The notes under the pieces are model-generated. The model was not told where the DNA came from. It did not search any database and saw only the letters and a list, made by a program, of their open reading frames with translations. A stretch of DNA of 64,000 nt, from positions 63,828,973 through 63,892,972 of the forward strand of contig NC_087065.1 in assembly GCF_963678635.1 (NCBI RefSeq), written 5' to 3'. Below are positions 1 to 10,232 of the stretch, one piece after another. A program made the translations under genes and the position numbers. Position 1 is the first letter of the stretch. Each line of letters opens with the position of its first letter. Source of the DNA: Symsagittifera roscoffensis. Lineage: Eukaryota > Xenacoelomorpha > Acoela > Convolutidae.

Positions 1-8
1 ATCGATTA

Positions 9-1673
9 ATGGAATATGGAGAGCCTCTGTCCATGGGGAAAGTCCACACGAGCATCGAAACCAGCTCCTACAAGTGTGCCGCAGGGTTGAAGACGTTGCT
101 AGTACAATACCTCATGATGCAAAATCGGCACATGACGGATGAAGATGAGAATCCAACTTCGAGAGAAGAATGGAAGAAGACGAACAGAGGGATGCCTCTG
201 TTGACGGACCTATGCCTGGCAATGAGGTCGGACCCAATGGGGATAATCCGGGGCCTAGAGGAGGTGGTGACCTGCATTTATGGTCCAGCAGTGACGTACG
301 CGTTCCCAGACCCCCTGGTGACAACGTATCGTCACTCTGTAACGCACTTGAGTCTTATCAGTATACTGGATGGGACGGCGTTAAATTGGTGTCAGCAGGA
401 GGTGCTCAGAGGGCGAATGAGCAACACGGTACTCTTTGGAAAGGTGAAAGATGCCGAGCTAATAGTGTACAACTTCAGGGGGCAAATGCAATGTAGAATG
501 GGAGGCAAGAGAGAGGGTCCCATCGAAATGTATCCCAAATTCTGGAACTTGAACCCATTGACGGCAGACGGACGAGAAATCTTGAGAATTCCTGCCTGGA
601 AGGAGTGCTTCGCACTGGTGAAGAGGGAGCTGGAGACCATAATGGAGAAAAAAATCCTCCCAGCCACCATGCCTGAGTTCCCAATAGTCAGGAGGATGAC
701 CTTAGGAATGAATAGTCCCTTGGTAGTTCCCTCCATAATGGCGAGGATGACGACGGAGGAAATGCAGAAGGATTTCACTAATGGCTGGGACCCCCTGTTC
801 ATCGGCTACACGGCGGCGGTCTACTTCCATACCAGCGAGACGAAGGTAAATTCGTGGACGACGCAAGCGAAAAAGAGTAGAGGTTCGCAGCCCCCAGGAT
901 ATGAGGTGCGGAAGGTCTTGAGAACTCTAGAGAAGGAGGGACTTGAGAACATGCTACCCATATGGGATGATGGCAGGATGATCGTGATGGAGGGGCACGT
1001 CGCATTGGTGGACGACATGAAATTTGCCACGAGAAAATATAAGGCACCCTATGGCTTGGAACAGGTGGAATTAAGACAGGAGGGAACAGAACTAGATGCA
1101 GCAGGTCAACTGCATGTAGCACTGACGGAATACAAAAAGCTGGATCCTACGACACCATCACCACTGTCAGTGGACACGCCTGGAGACAAGAGGAGTGGAC
1201 CCGTCGAGGACCGATTTAAGAAAATTCTCGAGAGAAGGAGACATGACTCAGAAGAAGAGAGTATGGATGAAACTCTCAGTGAAGCCGGTGAAGACATGGA
1301 AGTGGGGAATACGCCTGAACCAGGGCCATCAGGGGAGGAGCTCACCACTCAAGAGCTGTTGAAAGACTTGAGCGAGGAGAATTGGGCAGATACGGCCACA
1401 CCACCCCTGAATCCGTCCCCCCGGAAGAATCTGGAATTGCCATTGGCAAGTGAAACCTTCAATATGGGGATGATACTCTTGAGCTCGGAGGAAAGGGAAA
1501 GAAACGCTTTCGAAGGGAACAGGGACATATTCCTGGGATCCCTGAAGGACGATGCTTGGCAGGAGTTCTTGGAAGAATTCAATCAAGAAGTGGGCAGCGA
1601 GACGACGCTGGACAAATTCAAGGAGGAACTGTGGGACACAGTCGTAAGATTTGGAGAACCGCTTCTGATATGA
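9..1673 (+). CDS. Element A ORF3-like polyprotein, N-terminal part (open at left edge, ends at in-frame TGA)
   Basis: Open from the left edge of the window, so the true start may lie outside it; the first ATG in view is at 9. About the last 300 residues correspond to the N-terminal half of ORF3 of element B (21859-26157): a D-P-x-F-x-G-x-x-A-A motif near 796-825, an A-P-x-G-x-E-x-V motif near 1045, and an F-L-G-x-L motif near 1530 are shared in order. The frame meets TGA at 1671-1673, continues open beyond it, and element B has a sense codon at the matching place (before a shared T-G-L), so I read the TGA as one nonsense mutation. The first ~260 residues occupy the place of the SGNH module in B's ORF2 but lack its G-D-S and G-x-N-D motifs. 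Function unknown; no signal peptide or membrane segment seen. Confidence 0.6.
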   Translation: MEYGEPLSMGKVHTSIETSSYKCAAGLKTLLVQYLMMQNRHMTDEDENPTSREEWKKTNRGMPLLTDLCLAMRSDPMGIIRGLEEVVTCIYGPAVTYAFPDPLVTTYRHSVTHLSLISILDGTALNWCQQEVLRGRMSNTVLFGKVKDAELIVYNFRGQMQCRMGGKREGPIEMYPKFWNLNPLTADGREILRIPAWKECFALVKRELETIMEKKILPATMPEFPIVRRMTLGMNSPLVVPSIMARMTTEEMQKDFTNGWDPLFIGYTAAVYFHTSETKVNSWTTQAKKSRGSQPPGYEVRKVLRTLEKEGLENMLPIWDDGRMIVMEGHVALVDDMKFATRKYKAPYGLEQVELRQEGTELDAAGQLHVALTEYKKLDPTTPSPLSVDTPGDKRSGPVEDRFKKILERRRHDSEEESMDETLSEAGEDMEVGNTPEPGPSGEELTTQELLKDLSEENWADTATPPLNPSPRKNLELPLASETFNMGMILLSSEERERNAFEGNRDIFLGSLKDDAWQEFLEEFNQEVGSETTLDKFKEELWDTVVRFGEPLLI

Positions 1674-4600
1674 ACGGGCCTAGATGAGAAGGCGAGAAAA
1701 GAGCTACTGAGCAAGCTGGTAGAGCTGAGGAATTCACGATCGAAGACTAGAGAAGAAAAATGTGAGGACAGCTCTACTCGGAGACAAAAAACTGTAGATA
1801 AAATGGTTGATGATATAAAAAGGGATAAGGTTGGGACTAGTAATATGATTAAAAGTACTAATATCCTTAAGGCTCGAGCAGGGGGGAGGCAAGAGTTGGA
1901 AGGAGTGGATGGAGAGGTCGAATCAGTGATGGTAGCCACAACACCCTCAAGTAGAGATGTGAAGACTCGCAAGAGGAAGAGAGAAGTGGAAGGATTGGGT
2001 AGTCCTTCAGTGGATGCTGTTTCGGAAGGAAACTTGAGAGAGACGGCGCCCATGATTTTGGCTCGATGCAAGACGGCGGCATACAAGAGCAGCTCGGAGC
2101 TCAGAAGACCACTTGAAGTAGAGAGGGAAATAGAGGTTTCCACCAGTTCGACATCGGAGGAAGACTTCAAGCCTCAGAAGATAAACGTGAAGAGAGGTTC
2201 AACGAACGGACAGACATGGGAAGTAGATGTCGGCAAAGAATGGATCTCGAAGGCACACCAGGCCACGGGCAAGCGAGTGACAAGTGATCCATTGGAGAGG
2301 AACAAGACGAGGAACACCTCCCGGACGTGGTGGGTGGCCCTTGAAACATTGAAAGAAATGGAGGACTGCTGGAAGAAGTTGGACAGTGGAGTAGCTCGCA
2401 AGCGACGCAATTGGGCCACCCAGCAAAAGGCCGAGGTTAATAAAATAGAAATGGAAACTCATCTGAAGAGGTCCTGGCAGAGTTTGTTGAAGGATCATTT
2501 TGAAGAAGCAATGAGGACACCCTCATCAGCACCACCATTAATGGCGAATCCCTTCGTTAGAACTGCAGGACAATTAATGTTCACCTGGAGTCTGGTGGGG
2601 ATAGAGTTGGAAACGCTGACCTCGTATGACAGGCTGAAGTTGGGAAGCAAGAAGCTAGATGTGTATCAGGCACTGATGCAACACGTAGCCAGGGATAATT
2701 CAGGCTTGAGCCTAGCTAGAAGAAAGGACGCCACGTGTTTCTTGAGATGGATAATGTCGATGATTTCTGATAGCACCATCCTGGCATGCCAACAGAGAGC
2801 AAGCGTAAGCAAAACCATGGAAAAAAGAGTCTCAACGGTCATCTTGAACGTGTATCAGAGCACAGGAATAGAAAAGGAAGAGGGTTCCAGACTATCCCTA
2901 GAGAACCATAGGAAGCTAGACGAGGTGCGGAGGTTTTATAATAAGAAGTTCGAAGAAGAACATGATGTTCACCGTAACCTGGCCTCGTCAGAGCAGTACT
3001 CGAGGCTCAGCGAGAAGGGGGAATACCAATATGTGTCTGGAGTGATGGGAATGGCCTACAACCCCTTCTTAGACTCGGAAGCTGGAGGCGCCCACAGGAA
3101 CCATGAGGTAGCGGAGCTACTGAAGTTTTGGACAGAAAGAATAATGAAAATAGACGCGGTGGAAAAAGAGGGGCCGAGCCTGGGCCTGATTCTTGAGAAA
3201 ACACCAGAGGTGGTGAGCATACCGCGTTCAAACAAGAGAGTTGAAGTGAACATGGGCGATGGAAATGGCTTGTTAACCACGAACTTGGGAGTGGTATGGA
3301 AGCTATTAAGACCCTCCTGGTGTCCACATCCCCACGCTAGTCTGATCGAGGAAACCACCGAGCGAGTGAGGTTAGCACCAACGGAAGATGAAGATCTGGC
3401 AAAGTTGAGTGTGCTGCATAAGCTAATTTCACCTCAGATGCAAGAGCCAGGCGAAAAGACGAGTAATCCCGGGTCAGCAAAGAAATTGGAGCCGGGTAGC
3501 TGTCTGGATTCGACGTGTGGAAACGGAGAGCACACCTGCGATGGACGGTCATGCGTTAGAATACTGTCATTTCAAAAAGAAGACCTGGTCACTTGGTTCG
3601 AAGACATAACAGAAAGGGAGAAAAATGAAGTGCAAATAGTAGCGGAGTGTTACGCGAGAACCACGGTGAATATAGCGACAGCTCTCGGATTCTTCTCGAG
3701 AATGTGTAGTCTGCAGTCACTGGAAAGACTAGAATCTGAACATCGTTTAGTGACGGCGTTGAGCGTAGAATCATGGCCCGGGGTGTTGCAGGTGACTCAA
3801 AAACACATTCGGAGCTGGAAGGTTGGTCTCGAGGCGGAAATGGGATTTCCCATGAGCGAAGCTTATGGCTTGCCATTGAACGCGAAATCGCTGATAGGGT
3901 CAATGATGGCCAACTTGTGCGGAAGTCACTACCCACTGCACATGGTGATGGTGGAAGCATCCAGCCAGAGAGTACTGGTGGACAAGGCCTTCTCAGTGCC
4001 CAAGTGCGTGAGGTTGGCTCGGATATCGCATCACTCGCACAAGTTGTTGAGAAAAATCAGAGGGGCAGTACCAAAAGAATTGAGAGATGACTTGAGTGAA
4101 ATCTGGGGAGAAGAACTTTTGAAGTTGGAGAGAGAGAACACAAGCGATCACGAGAGACAAAACGTGATCGGAAAACCTGTGGGAAGTGCTCCAAACCTGG
4201 AAGATAACGACACGATGCATGAGAAAATGATGGAGCTTGAGCCTCTCTTGGAAGCCTCGGGGGAGCGTAACCTCAGGAGCATTGAAATCACCCATGGAGA
4301 ATGCCCATGCCACTGTTTAGCGCAAACGGTGTGGTATCCAGATCACAAGAACCTTTGCCTGGTGTGGGATATGGGAGAAATCCGGTCGATTGGACTACCG
4401 GATCACCGACAGAAGGTGACGATCTTGGTAGTGAGTACGATCTTGGCTCTGAGATGGATAGAAGAGAATATAACGAAGTATCGGGAAGCGGGGACGCCAA
4501 CGGCAGAGTCAATATACGCGATAGACTACAGTAGGAGACTCGAGTTGTTTGAGACTGCGTGCAAGGTATTCGCCATACCAACGGAAGTCAGACATGTCTG

Positions 4601-5087
4601 GAGCCGTTTGAGGTACTTCCCATGGTTTCGGGCGACGCTGACGTCCTGGTTGTACATGACAACGAAAGATCACATGAGAAAACATCAAAAGGAGTATCGA
4701 CAGTTCCAGGCCGAGATTGGGCCGGAAGCTTTCAAGAGACCCCTGTTAACCCATCGTAATGCAATCACGACAGGATGGAAGAGAGTGGGTAAAATGTCTA
4801 GAGACAATACCAAGGCGAGGGAATCGATACTAGAGGAGGACCTGGCGAAGAACGTGAGCTTGAGCCTGCACAACTCCTTTTGTTTGAACCGGGAATCTTG
4901 GGTGAAGGCACTACCCAACCAAGCAAAGAGGTTGCAAGAGCAAAGAGAATGGATGCGATCCTACGAACAGCTGAAGGCTTGGGAGGAGATTGTGATTAGC
5001 TCCGATGATGAAGAGGAACTGTTGAGACAGTTTGCCGTATCTAGTACTTCAGGGTGTAGTACCTCCAAGGCGAAGAGTGCGAGATGA
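1674..5087 (+). CDS. Element A ORF3-like polyprotein, C-terminal part, conserved unknown domain
   Basis: Same reading frame as the ORF ending at 1673; the first ATG after the stop is at 1803. From about 2470 to the end it aligns co-linearly with the C-terminal part of element B ORF3 despite strong nucleotide divergence. Shared landmarks: a Y-x-Y-V-S-G-x-x-G-M-A-Y-N-P-F block near 3027, an R-P-S-W-C-P / K-P-S-W-C-P block near 3310, a Cys cluster P-G-S-C-x4-C-x6-C-x4-C near 3494-3560, an F-S-V-P-K-C-V-R-L-A-R block near 3990, a C-H-C motif near 4308, and L-H-N-S-F-C near 4866. Protein-level conservation between diverged copies suggests selection on this product. No transmembrane helix or signal peptide, so it is not an obvious envelope protein. 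I do not recognise the family. Confidence 0.65.
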   Translation, partial: TGLDEKARKELLSKLVELRNSRSKTREEKCEDSSTRRQKTVDKMVDDIKRDKVGTSNMIKSTNILKARAGGRQELEGVDGEVESVMVATTPSSRDVKTRKRKREVEGLGSPSVDAVSEGNLRETAPMILARCKTAAYKSSSELRRPLEVEREIEVSTSSTSEEDFKPQKINVKRGSTNGQTWEVDVGKEWISKAHQATGKRVTSDPLERNKTRNTSRTWWVALETLKEMEDCWKKLDSGVARKRRNWATQQKAEVNKIEMETHLKRSWQSLLKDHFEEAMRTPSSAPPLMANPFVRTAGQLMFTWSLVGIELETLTSYDRLKLGSKKLDVYQALMQHVARDNSGLSLARRKDATCFLRWIMSMISDSTILACQQRASVSKTMEKRVSTVILNVYQSTGIEKEEGSRLSLENHRKLDEVRRFYNKKFEEEHDVHRNLASSEQYSRLSEKGEYQYVSGVMGMAYNPFLDSEAGGAHRNHEVAELLKFWTERIMKIDAVEKEGPSLGLILEKTPEVVSIPRSNKRVEVNMGDGNGLLTTNLGVVWKLLRPSWCPHPHASLIEETTERVRLAPTEDEDLAKLSVLHKLISPQMQEPGEKTSNPGSAKKLEPGSCLDSTCGNGEHTCDGRSCVRILSFQKEDLVTWFEDITEREKNEVQIVAECYARTTVNIATALGFFSRMCSLQSLERLESEHRLVTALSVESWPGVLQVTQKHIRSWKVGLEAEMGFPMSEAYGLPLNAKSLIGSMMANLCGSHYPLHMVMVEASSQRVLVDKAFSVPKCVRLARISHHSHKLLRKIRGAVPKELRDDLSEIWGEELLKLERENTSDHERQNVIGKPVGSAPNLEDNDTMHEKMMELEPLLEASGERNLRSIEITHGECPCHCLAQTVWYPDHKNLCLVWDMGEIRSIGLPDHRQKVTILVVSTILALRWIEENITKYREAGTPTAESIYAIDYSRRLELFETACKVFAIPTEVRHVWSRLRYFPWFRATLTSWLYMTTKDHMRKHQKEYRQFQAEIGPEAFKRPLLTHRNAITTGWKRVGKMSRDNTKARESILEEDLAKNVSLSLHNSFCLNRESWVKALPNQAKRLQEQREWMRSYEQLKAWEEIVISSDDEEELLRQFAVSSTSGCSTSKAKSAR

Positions 5088-5516
5088 GTGGGTGGCTCGT
5101 ATGGATCTTGAGTCTTGAGAGGGGAAAGGGGGCTTGAGCGTGGATCCGGGTGAAACTTGGATTCACGAAAAAGAAGTTTTAACAAAGCAAATATTGTTAT
5201 TAATATACTATATTTATTATATAAATCAAAATGCTGCATGACAATTTCCTGATTGAATAGGACAAAAGAAATTTTAAATGATTGGCTTGGAAAGCAAGAA
5301 TTCAAGGGTGCAGGTGTGTGCAGATTTTGATTGCTGTTTAGCGATAGTGTGAAAATTTTACATGGCTGTGAATTTTGGGGTGTAGATAAGCTTGAGTCTG
5401 CTGCAAACTTCTGTAAATGACCACTGGCACTGTATCTTGAGTAACACTCGGTTTTCTGGGACTCACTGGCAGAAGACAGCACGCGATGAGGACATCGATC
5501 TCGAGTCCGGGGAGTA
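5088..5516 (+). other. Element A 3' untranslated region
   Basis: Non-coding stretch between the stop of the element A ORF and its 3' LTR. It ends in a sequence closely resembling the end of element B's 3' UTR: a GAGGACAT box followed by the purine tract TCCGGGGAGTA directly before the LTR. No other gene is apparent. Confidence 0.6.
5506..5516 (+). promoter_or_regulatory. Element A polypurine tract (plus-strand primer)
   Basis: TCCGGGGAGTA lies immediately upstream of the TGTG that opens the LTR. The same string stands at the same place in element B (26967-26977), which supports a role as the RNase H-resistant plus-strand primer. Confidence 0.65.
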
Positions 5517-6318
5517 TGTGCCAGTCGGTCATATTCGGAAGTTTGACCTTGAGAGAAGCAAAAAACACTTGATTTTGGAGTGAAATTTAATTTTTCAAAA
5601 TTTCGAATGGAACCTGTCATGCACGACTTTCTCGCGATAACTGAAAATCAGAAAAGAGAAGTCAGAACGATCGAGTGACAATCGCGGGAAAGTTGCTAGA
5701 AAAATCAGTGGGAAATTGCTATTCGCAATTTCAGTAGCAATAATAATCGAGAGTAGAGCTGTCCCATCTAAAACAGAGACGAGCGCATTCCCACGAACTG
5801 GATTGTTGTGATTGGAGCATTATTCTAAACTGGACTAGAGTGAACCTTCGGTGGAAAGGTGGACAGCTAGAGTGTCCCAATGGTTCACGAGAACTCACAG
5901 TCTAGAGTACAAACTTGTTTTGTTGTTAAAACTGACGGACATTAAAGTCATCTTAGTTACTTTATTGATTCTTGAGTTGCTTACCGACTTATTTACTTCC
6001 TGGTTCTTGAGAGTGCTACAATGTGAGTACTAATTTAAATTTCTAGAGTGTGTTTTATGATCGTTATGTTGAGGTAAGGCGAGTTTTAGGTTGATCCATC
6101 TGAAATGGATCAAAGTTCCACTGTCTAATAAAAAGTGACTTAACGGATTGTTCCAACCCGGTTTTTAATGGCGTTCATGTATTTTGGGTATCTAGAGACC
6201 TAAGTATGGGGACGTTTCTAATTCTAGAGTGGGGGGATATTTTAGTAGTAGCCTTTAAGCTGTAACGGGTCGTAGTCTCATGTCACAAGCGAACCGAATT
6301 GGCTCCGACTGATTTGAG
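5517..6318 (+). repeat. Element A 3' LTR, left part (split by element B)
   Basis: Starts TGTGCC right after the polypurine tract. It is a diverged homologue of element B's LTR: the GGTTGATCCATCT box falls at offset 572 here and 574 in B, and a GAGACC box at offset 678 here and 686 in B. The LTR has no proper TG..CA end at 6318; its missing last ~100 bp are at 27897-28000, beyond element B. The rejoined length is about 903 bp against 919 bp for B. Confidence 0.75.
6127..6132 (+). promoter_or_regulatory. Candidate polyadenylation signal in element A LTR
   Basis: AATAAA in the middle of the LTR, shortly after the GGTTGATCCATCT box, a plausible position for the R/U5 part of an LTR. The corresponding part of element B's LTR has no AATAAA. 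Confidence 0.35.
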
Positions 6319-7237
6319 TGTGACATTCGACCAGAATGGCCAAAATGCAGTCTCTGCAGAATTCGGTATTTTAGCAGCAAGCCTTCCGAATTGGCGATTT
6401 AGAACGGATAAGGACGTTATTTGAACGATTAGCCAAACGGTGAAGGCTAGAAGATTCTGGAATTCTAATTTTTAAAAATTCGAATTATGACGTCATATTT
6501 CTGAGAAACGTCAGAGACGGCCATTTTAGCTAAAATAGCAGAAAGAACAGAACAACTTTTATCTGCGATTACGAACAGTACGAAATCGAGACTAAAAAAC
6601 AACAACGAACTACCGAACAGCAGAGGGCGTTCCGAGTTGCAACTATTGTGCTGTTACAATAGTTGCAAGGCCGTTGCGAGCAACGGTGAAGGGTAAAACC
6701 CAGCCTTCCGAGTTATTGTGAACTGGATATTAAGAAGCTTGATTCACCGGATTCAGGAATCCGGAAGGGTCTCGGGACGTGGACTTTTATGAACTTATAT
6801 TGAATTTTAGCATCCGTCATGTCCTGACTTGAATTTAATTAAGATCTTAATTCGTTTTGACAAGAATGAGGAGCTAGAAGTAGGGGGGAAAGGGTTGATC
6901 CATCTTCGATGGAGATGATGATTTTTATCTACTGAACAAAAACAATAGTAATATAATAAGTAGTAGCCCTGTTTTTAGGAGTGACCTCGTGGTCTGGGGA
7001 TACAGAGACCCAGCCATGAGCTCACTAACTTTGCATGTAATTCAGTTAATTTGAGCGTTCTGGTCGAAGCCGGAGAACAGTAACGTTTTTGTCAGCCTGA
7101 TGTAAGAAAGACCACCGAAAAGTACTGGCTTGGTAGAGACGGTGAAAAACATGCAAAGCTCTGTTTAGACGCTAGCCAGTCGTCTTAAGACTTAGTTTTG
7201 TTATCCGTCGATATGTATCTTCCGGGCGAATGTTACA
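6319..7237 (+). repeat. Element B 5' LTR
   Basis: 919 bp, opening TGTGACATTCG and closing CGAATGTTACA, an 11-bp terminal inverted repeat with one mismatch. Contains a perfect CRE palindrome, an inverted pair CCTTCCG (6703-6710) / TCCGGAAGGGT (6760-6770) that can form a hairpin, and the GGTTGATCCATC box also found in element A's LTR. Confidence 0.93.
6487..6496 (+). promoter_or_regulatory. CRE-like palindrome ATGACGTCAT in U3 of the 5' LTR
   Basis: A perfect 10-bp palindrome containing the consensus cyclic-AMP response element TGACGTCA, about 170 bp into the LTR. Sites of this kind bind CREB/ATF bZIP factors in animals; use here is inferred only. Confidence 0.45.
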
Positions 7238-7249
7238 TGTATGTTTTTA

Positions 7250-7267
7250 TGGCGCTCCTGGGTGTTA
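7250..7267 (+). promoter_or_regulatory. Candidate primer-binding site (tRNA-Asn-like)
   Basis: TGGCGCTCCTGGGTG begins 12 nt after the 5' LTR. It resembles the complement of an animal tRNA-Asn 3' end with two changes in the acceptor stem part. The 12-nt gap from the LTR is longer than usual, so the assignment is tentative. Confidence 0.4.
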
Positions 7268-9239
7268 TTCTTTTTTAACATCATGATCGGCAGAACCGTT
7301 AACGAGCACTCCGCGCCGAGCGGATGCTCACATTAACGCCCTTATTAGGCCTAAACCGCCGGGGCGGAAGGGTAGTTCGGAACGCGGAGGCCTTCCGGAT
7401 TGCCGTGAATAGTTTTTTAACCTAGTTAAGACCGAAAATTCACAAACCAGGAAGGGTGGGGGGATCGGCCGTCCCCTCGTCCCCTGAGCGGTTGGTGACC
7501 AAAAACACTTAAAGATATAAGTAAAACCAAACAAAAAGTAGTATAGTACCCAAGAAAAACAAAAAACATAAAAAAATAACCGAAAAAACCAAAAACAGTA
7601 AAAAAGTAAAAAATCAGTAGAAATCATCCCCCCAGACAAGATGTGATTCAACCCCCCCGTTTGTTGTTCATAGATATATTGTTGTTACAGGCAATTATAT
7701 CAGTCAGGATCGTTACGATCAATTTTGTGGCCCGTTTGTGAGGCTTGTACTGTAGGGTTATTTGAGCATTTAAGCACGTTAATGATAAATTGCGCCCAAT
7801 CCGGAAGGGTCAGCTGATTTGCGCTCAATTCGGAAGGGTCCGGGGTGAAGACCGATCCGGCAAGCAGTACAGGGAACAACAGGAAGAGGCTCAACGACAA
7901 CTACAATCGACTGTTGGGTATCGTTAACAAGTTTTGTATCCCTTTTGGTACAAAAAGTAGGATAGTAATCTGTGGGGGGCTCGACAGTGCTGCACTGTAG
8001 TGACCCTTCACCGAACTGCGAATATCCGAGTTAAGCACCTTAATTCGGAGATTAAACAAACCCGGAGGGGTATAGTATTACTAATATTATTACTTATATA
8101 GCCTATATTAATAGTCTTATATCATTTTTCAGTGAAAAACAACGAAAACAGACCGGTTTTTAGGGTCAAAATAGCGATATTTTGATCCCCCCACAAGTCG
8201 CGATTTTTGAGATATCGATATTTTTTGAAACGGAAAAAAGCGCTAAGTTAGTGTGTTACATCGTAACTGCACTACTGTAATAAGTAGAACCGGTTAACTT
8301 TAGTTCGGAAGTGGTTGGAACTAGTTTGGTACCAAAAACCAAATTTTCCCAATTTTTGATAGTAAGAAACACTAAAAATTTAGAAAATTTTTTGAAATTT
8401 TTGAGGTAGGACAGTAAAAATAGTTGTTCGGACAACGTCCACTAGTGAATCTACAAGTCTTAGAATCCGCTACCCGAAAGCCTTCCGGGTTGCAGAGAAA
8501 TCGAACATAACGTGTTTGATTTGGTGGATTCATCAATCCGGAGGGGTCCAGGTAGCATAGTTTTTCGCAAATTTTTTCTACAATAGCGTTTTAGATCGGG
8601 TCTTTTGCATTGAACTAGAAGAGTATAGGCCTTCTGAGCTCGGATCAATAATTTTTAGGTCGAAAGGACCAGATTTGCGGAAAAAGTTAGGCGGAACCCA
8701 TAAGAGAGAAAATTTTTTGAGTTCGAAAAAAAGACGTTTTGGTTAATAACTTTGGAACTACTGATCATATCGAGTTGATCTTGGTACCAATAGATCAGAA
8801 ATTAGCTGAGCTTACTGATAGGATTAGAAATTTTTCGGAAAAGCGAGCGAGAAAATTTTTTGAGATTGTTTTTAGCAAATTACACAAATCCGGAAGGGTA
8901 CACCCTTCACGTTTTATAAATTTTTCTAAAAAAACCCTTATACCCCTACCAAAAGTTGATAGCGATTGAACTAAGCAACTTAAGACAGTTCTAGCCAAAA
9001 GGGGAGGGCTGAAGGCACAAGACAACCATAATAGAGTCGAAATTAGGCAAGTGATAAGACCCTTCACCGTTAGTGTGAATTGTCAAATAAGTGCCTTAAC
9101 TTCAATCCGGAGGGGTCTAGGAAAGGACCCTATACCCTTCCCAGTTAATTCAAACAGCATAATAGCAACGCAGAACGTATCCGGAGGGGTATAAGCTGAA
9201 ATTAAGAAAACTACAAAAAGCTACTTTGACAGAGCTAAG

Positions 9240-9450
9240 GGCTCCGAAGTCAGAGGGGTCCGAATCCGGAGGGGTCTACTTTCCACAAAACCGGAGGGGT
9301 CCGAATCCGGAAGGGTCTTATAGTCGCTAATTCGGAGGGGTCCAAATCCGGAGGGGTCTACTATTAACTAACTCGGAGGGGTCCCAATCCGGAGGGGTCT
9401 ATATTCTGACAGTCCGGAAGGGTCCTATTTGTGCCAATCCGGAGGGGTAT
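9240..9450 (+). repeat. Tandem array of paired CGGAGGGGTCC / ATCCGGAGGGGTCT units, ~42 bp period
   Basis: About five units, each with two copies of the purine-rich motif separated by 4-5 nt (pairs near 9250/9264, 9290/9304, 9330/9345, 9372/9387, then singles near 9411 and 9436). It is the densest part of the leader motif set. Confidence 0.8.
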
Positions 9451-10232
9451 TATTTTATTAAGGACTTAGGTAAACGAAAGAAAGACTAAAGAGCGAGAGG
9501 TATTAGGTTATTAATACACAGGCTAGGTATCAGTGACTGCACTGGTAACTTGCCTCTCAAAAAGAACCAGACTAACACAAAACAGGTCCGAACTCGGATA
9601 TTCGCGACACTAAGTCTAAATTAAAAAGAGCGTGACTCATTGGTGTGGATTGAAACATATTACGTTTTTGGGGAAAGTGACTGCCCTGAGGATTTTAGTA
9701 GGTCTAGCTCGGGCAGTCCGAAGGCAGATAGGTAACACAATACTCGGTGGGTGCAATAGACGCCCACTTGAGAAAATAACTGCCTTCAAAGTTTTGTCTG
9801 TTTGGTGCAGCACCAAGCAGGGAAAGCTTTTTCTTTAAAAGACAGGTTCGACTATTGTACTGCGACCGACTAAGAGTACAAGACACATACGTTTTTTTTT
9901 ATATATATACATTCATATTGTGTCAATATATATTTTTTTTGTTTTTTGATTTTAAATCAACCTAAACTGTGCTTGATTGGGTAGTGAGTACACTATCTTT
10001 TAAATTGACTGATAACATCATATTGTGCTAGTTTCCAGATCTTTGGACCGATAATCGGCTATTGTGAATAAATTTTATACAAACTGTACTCTGACAACAT
10101 ACAGGGATTCGTGGTCACTATTTAATAGAATCTGGTGAAATTTATTGTGTTGTGTCATTATTATTGTTAATAAAACTATAAGGTCTCTAGCAATTGAGTC
10201 AAGAGTAGGCATAGGAAAGTGACAAATAAAGA

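Larger units (their letters stand above)
7238..10232 (+). other. Element B non-coding leader with repeated CCGGARGGGT motifs
   Basis: About 3 kb without a convincing gene. The motif TCCGGAAGGGT / TCCGGAGGGGT and close variants recurs roughly two dozen times (for example 7365, 7800, 7829, 8061, 8538, 8889, 9106, 9180 and the 9240-9450 cluster). Several are preceded by the complementary string CCTTCCG (for example 7391, 8481), giving possible hairpins with 40-60 nt loops. Poly-T and AT-rich runs lie near 9890-9945. Likely roles for such a leader are packaging, dimerisation or translation control, but none is shown by the sequence. Confidence 0.7.

Noticed and set aside
5517-6287. A complete element A LTR ending at TGTCACA (6287)
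   Set aside because: It would be only 771 bp and leave 31 orphan bases; splitting the LTR at 6318 with its end at 28000 fits the length and box offsets of the related LTR better.
7328-7651. 107-aa minus-strand ORF in the element B leader
   Set aside because: Phe/Leu/Tyr-rich translation of an A-rich stretch, inside the repeated leader, with no homologous copy in element A.
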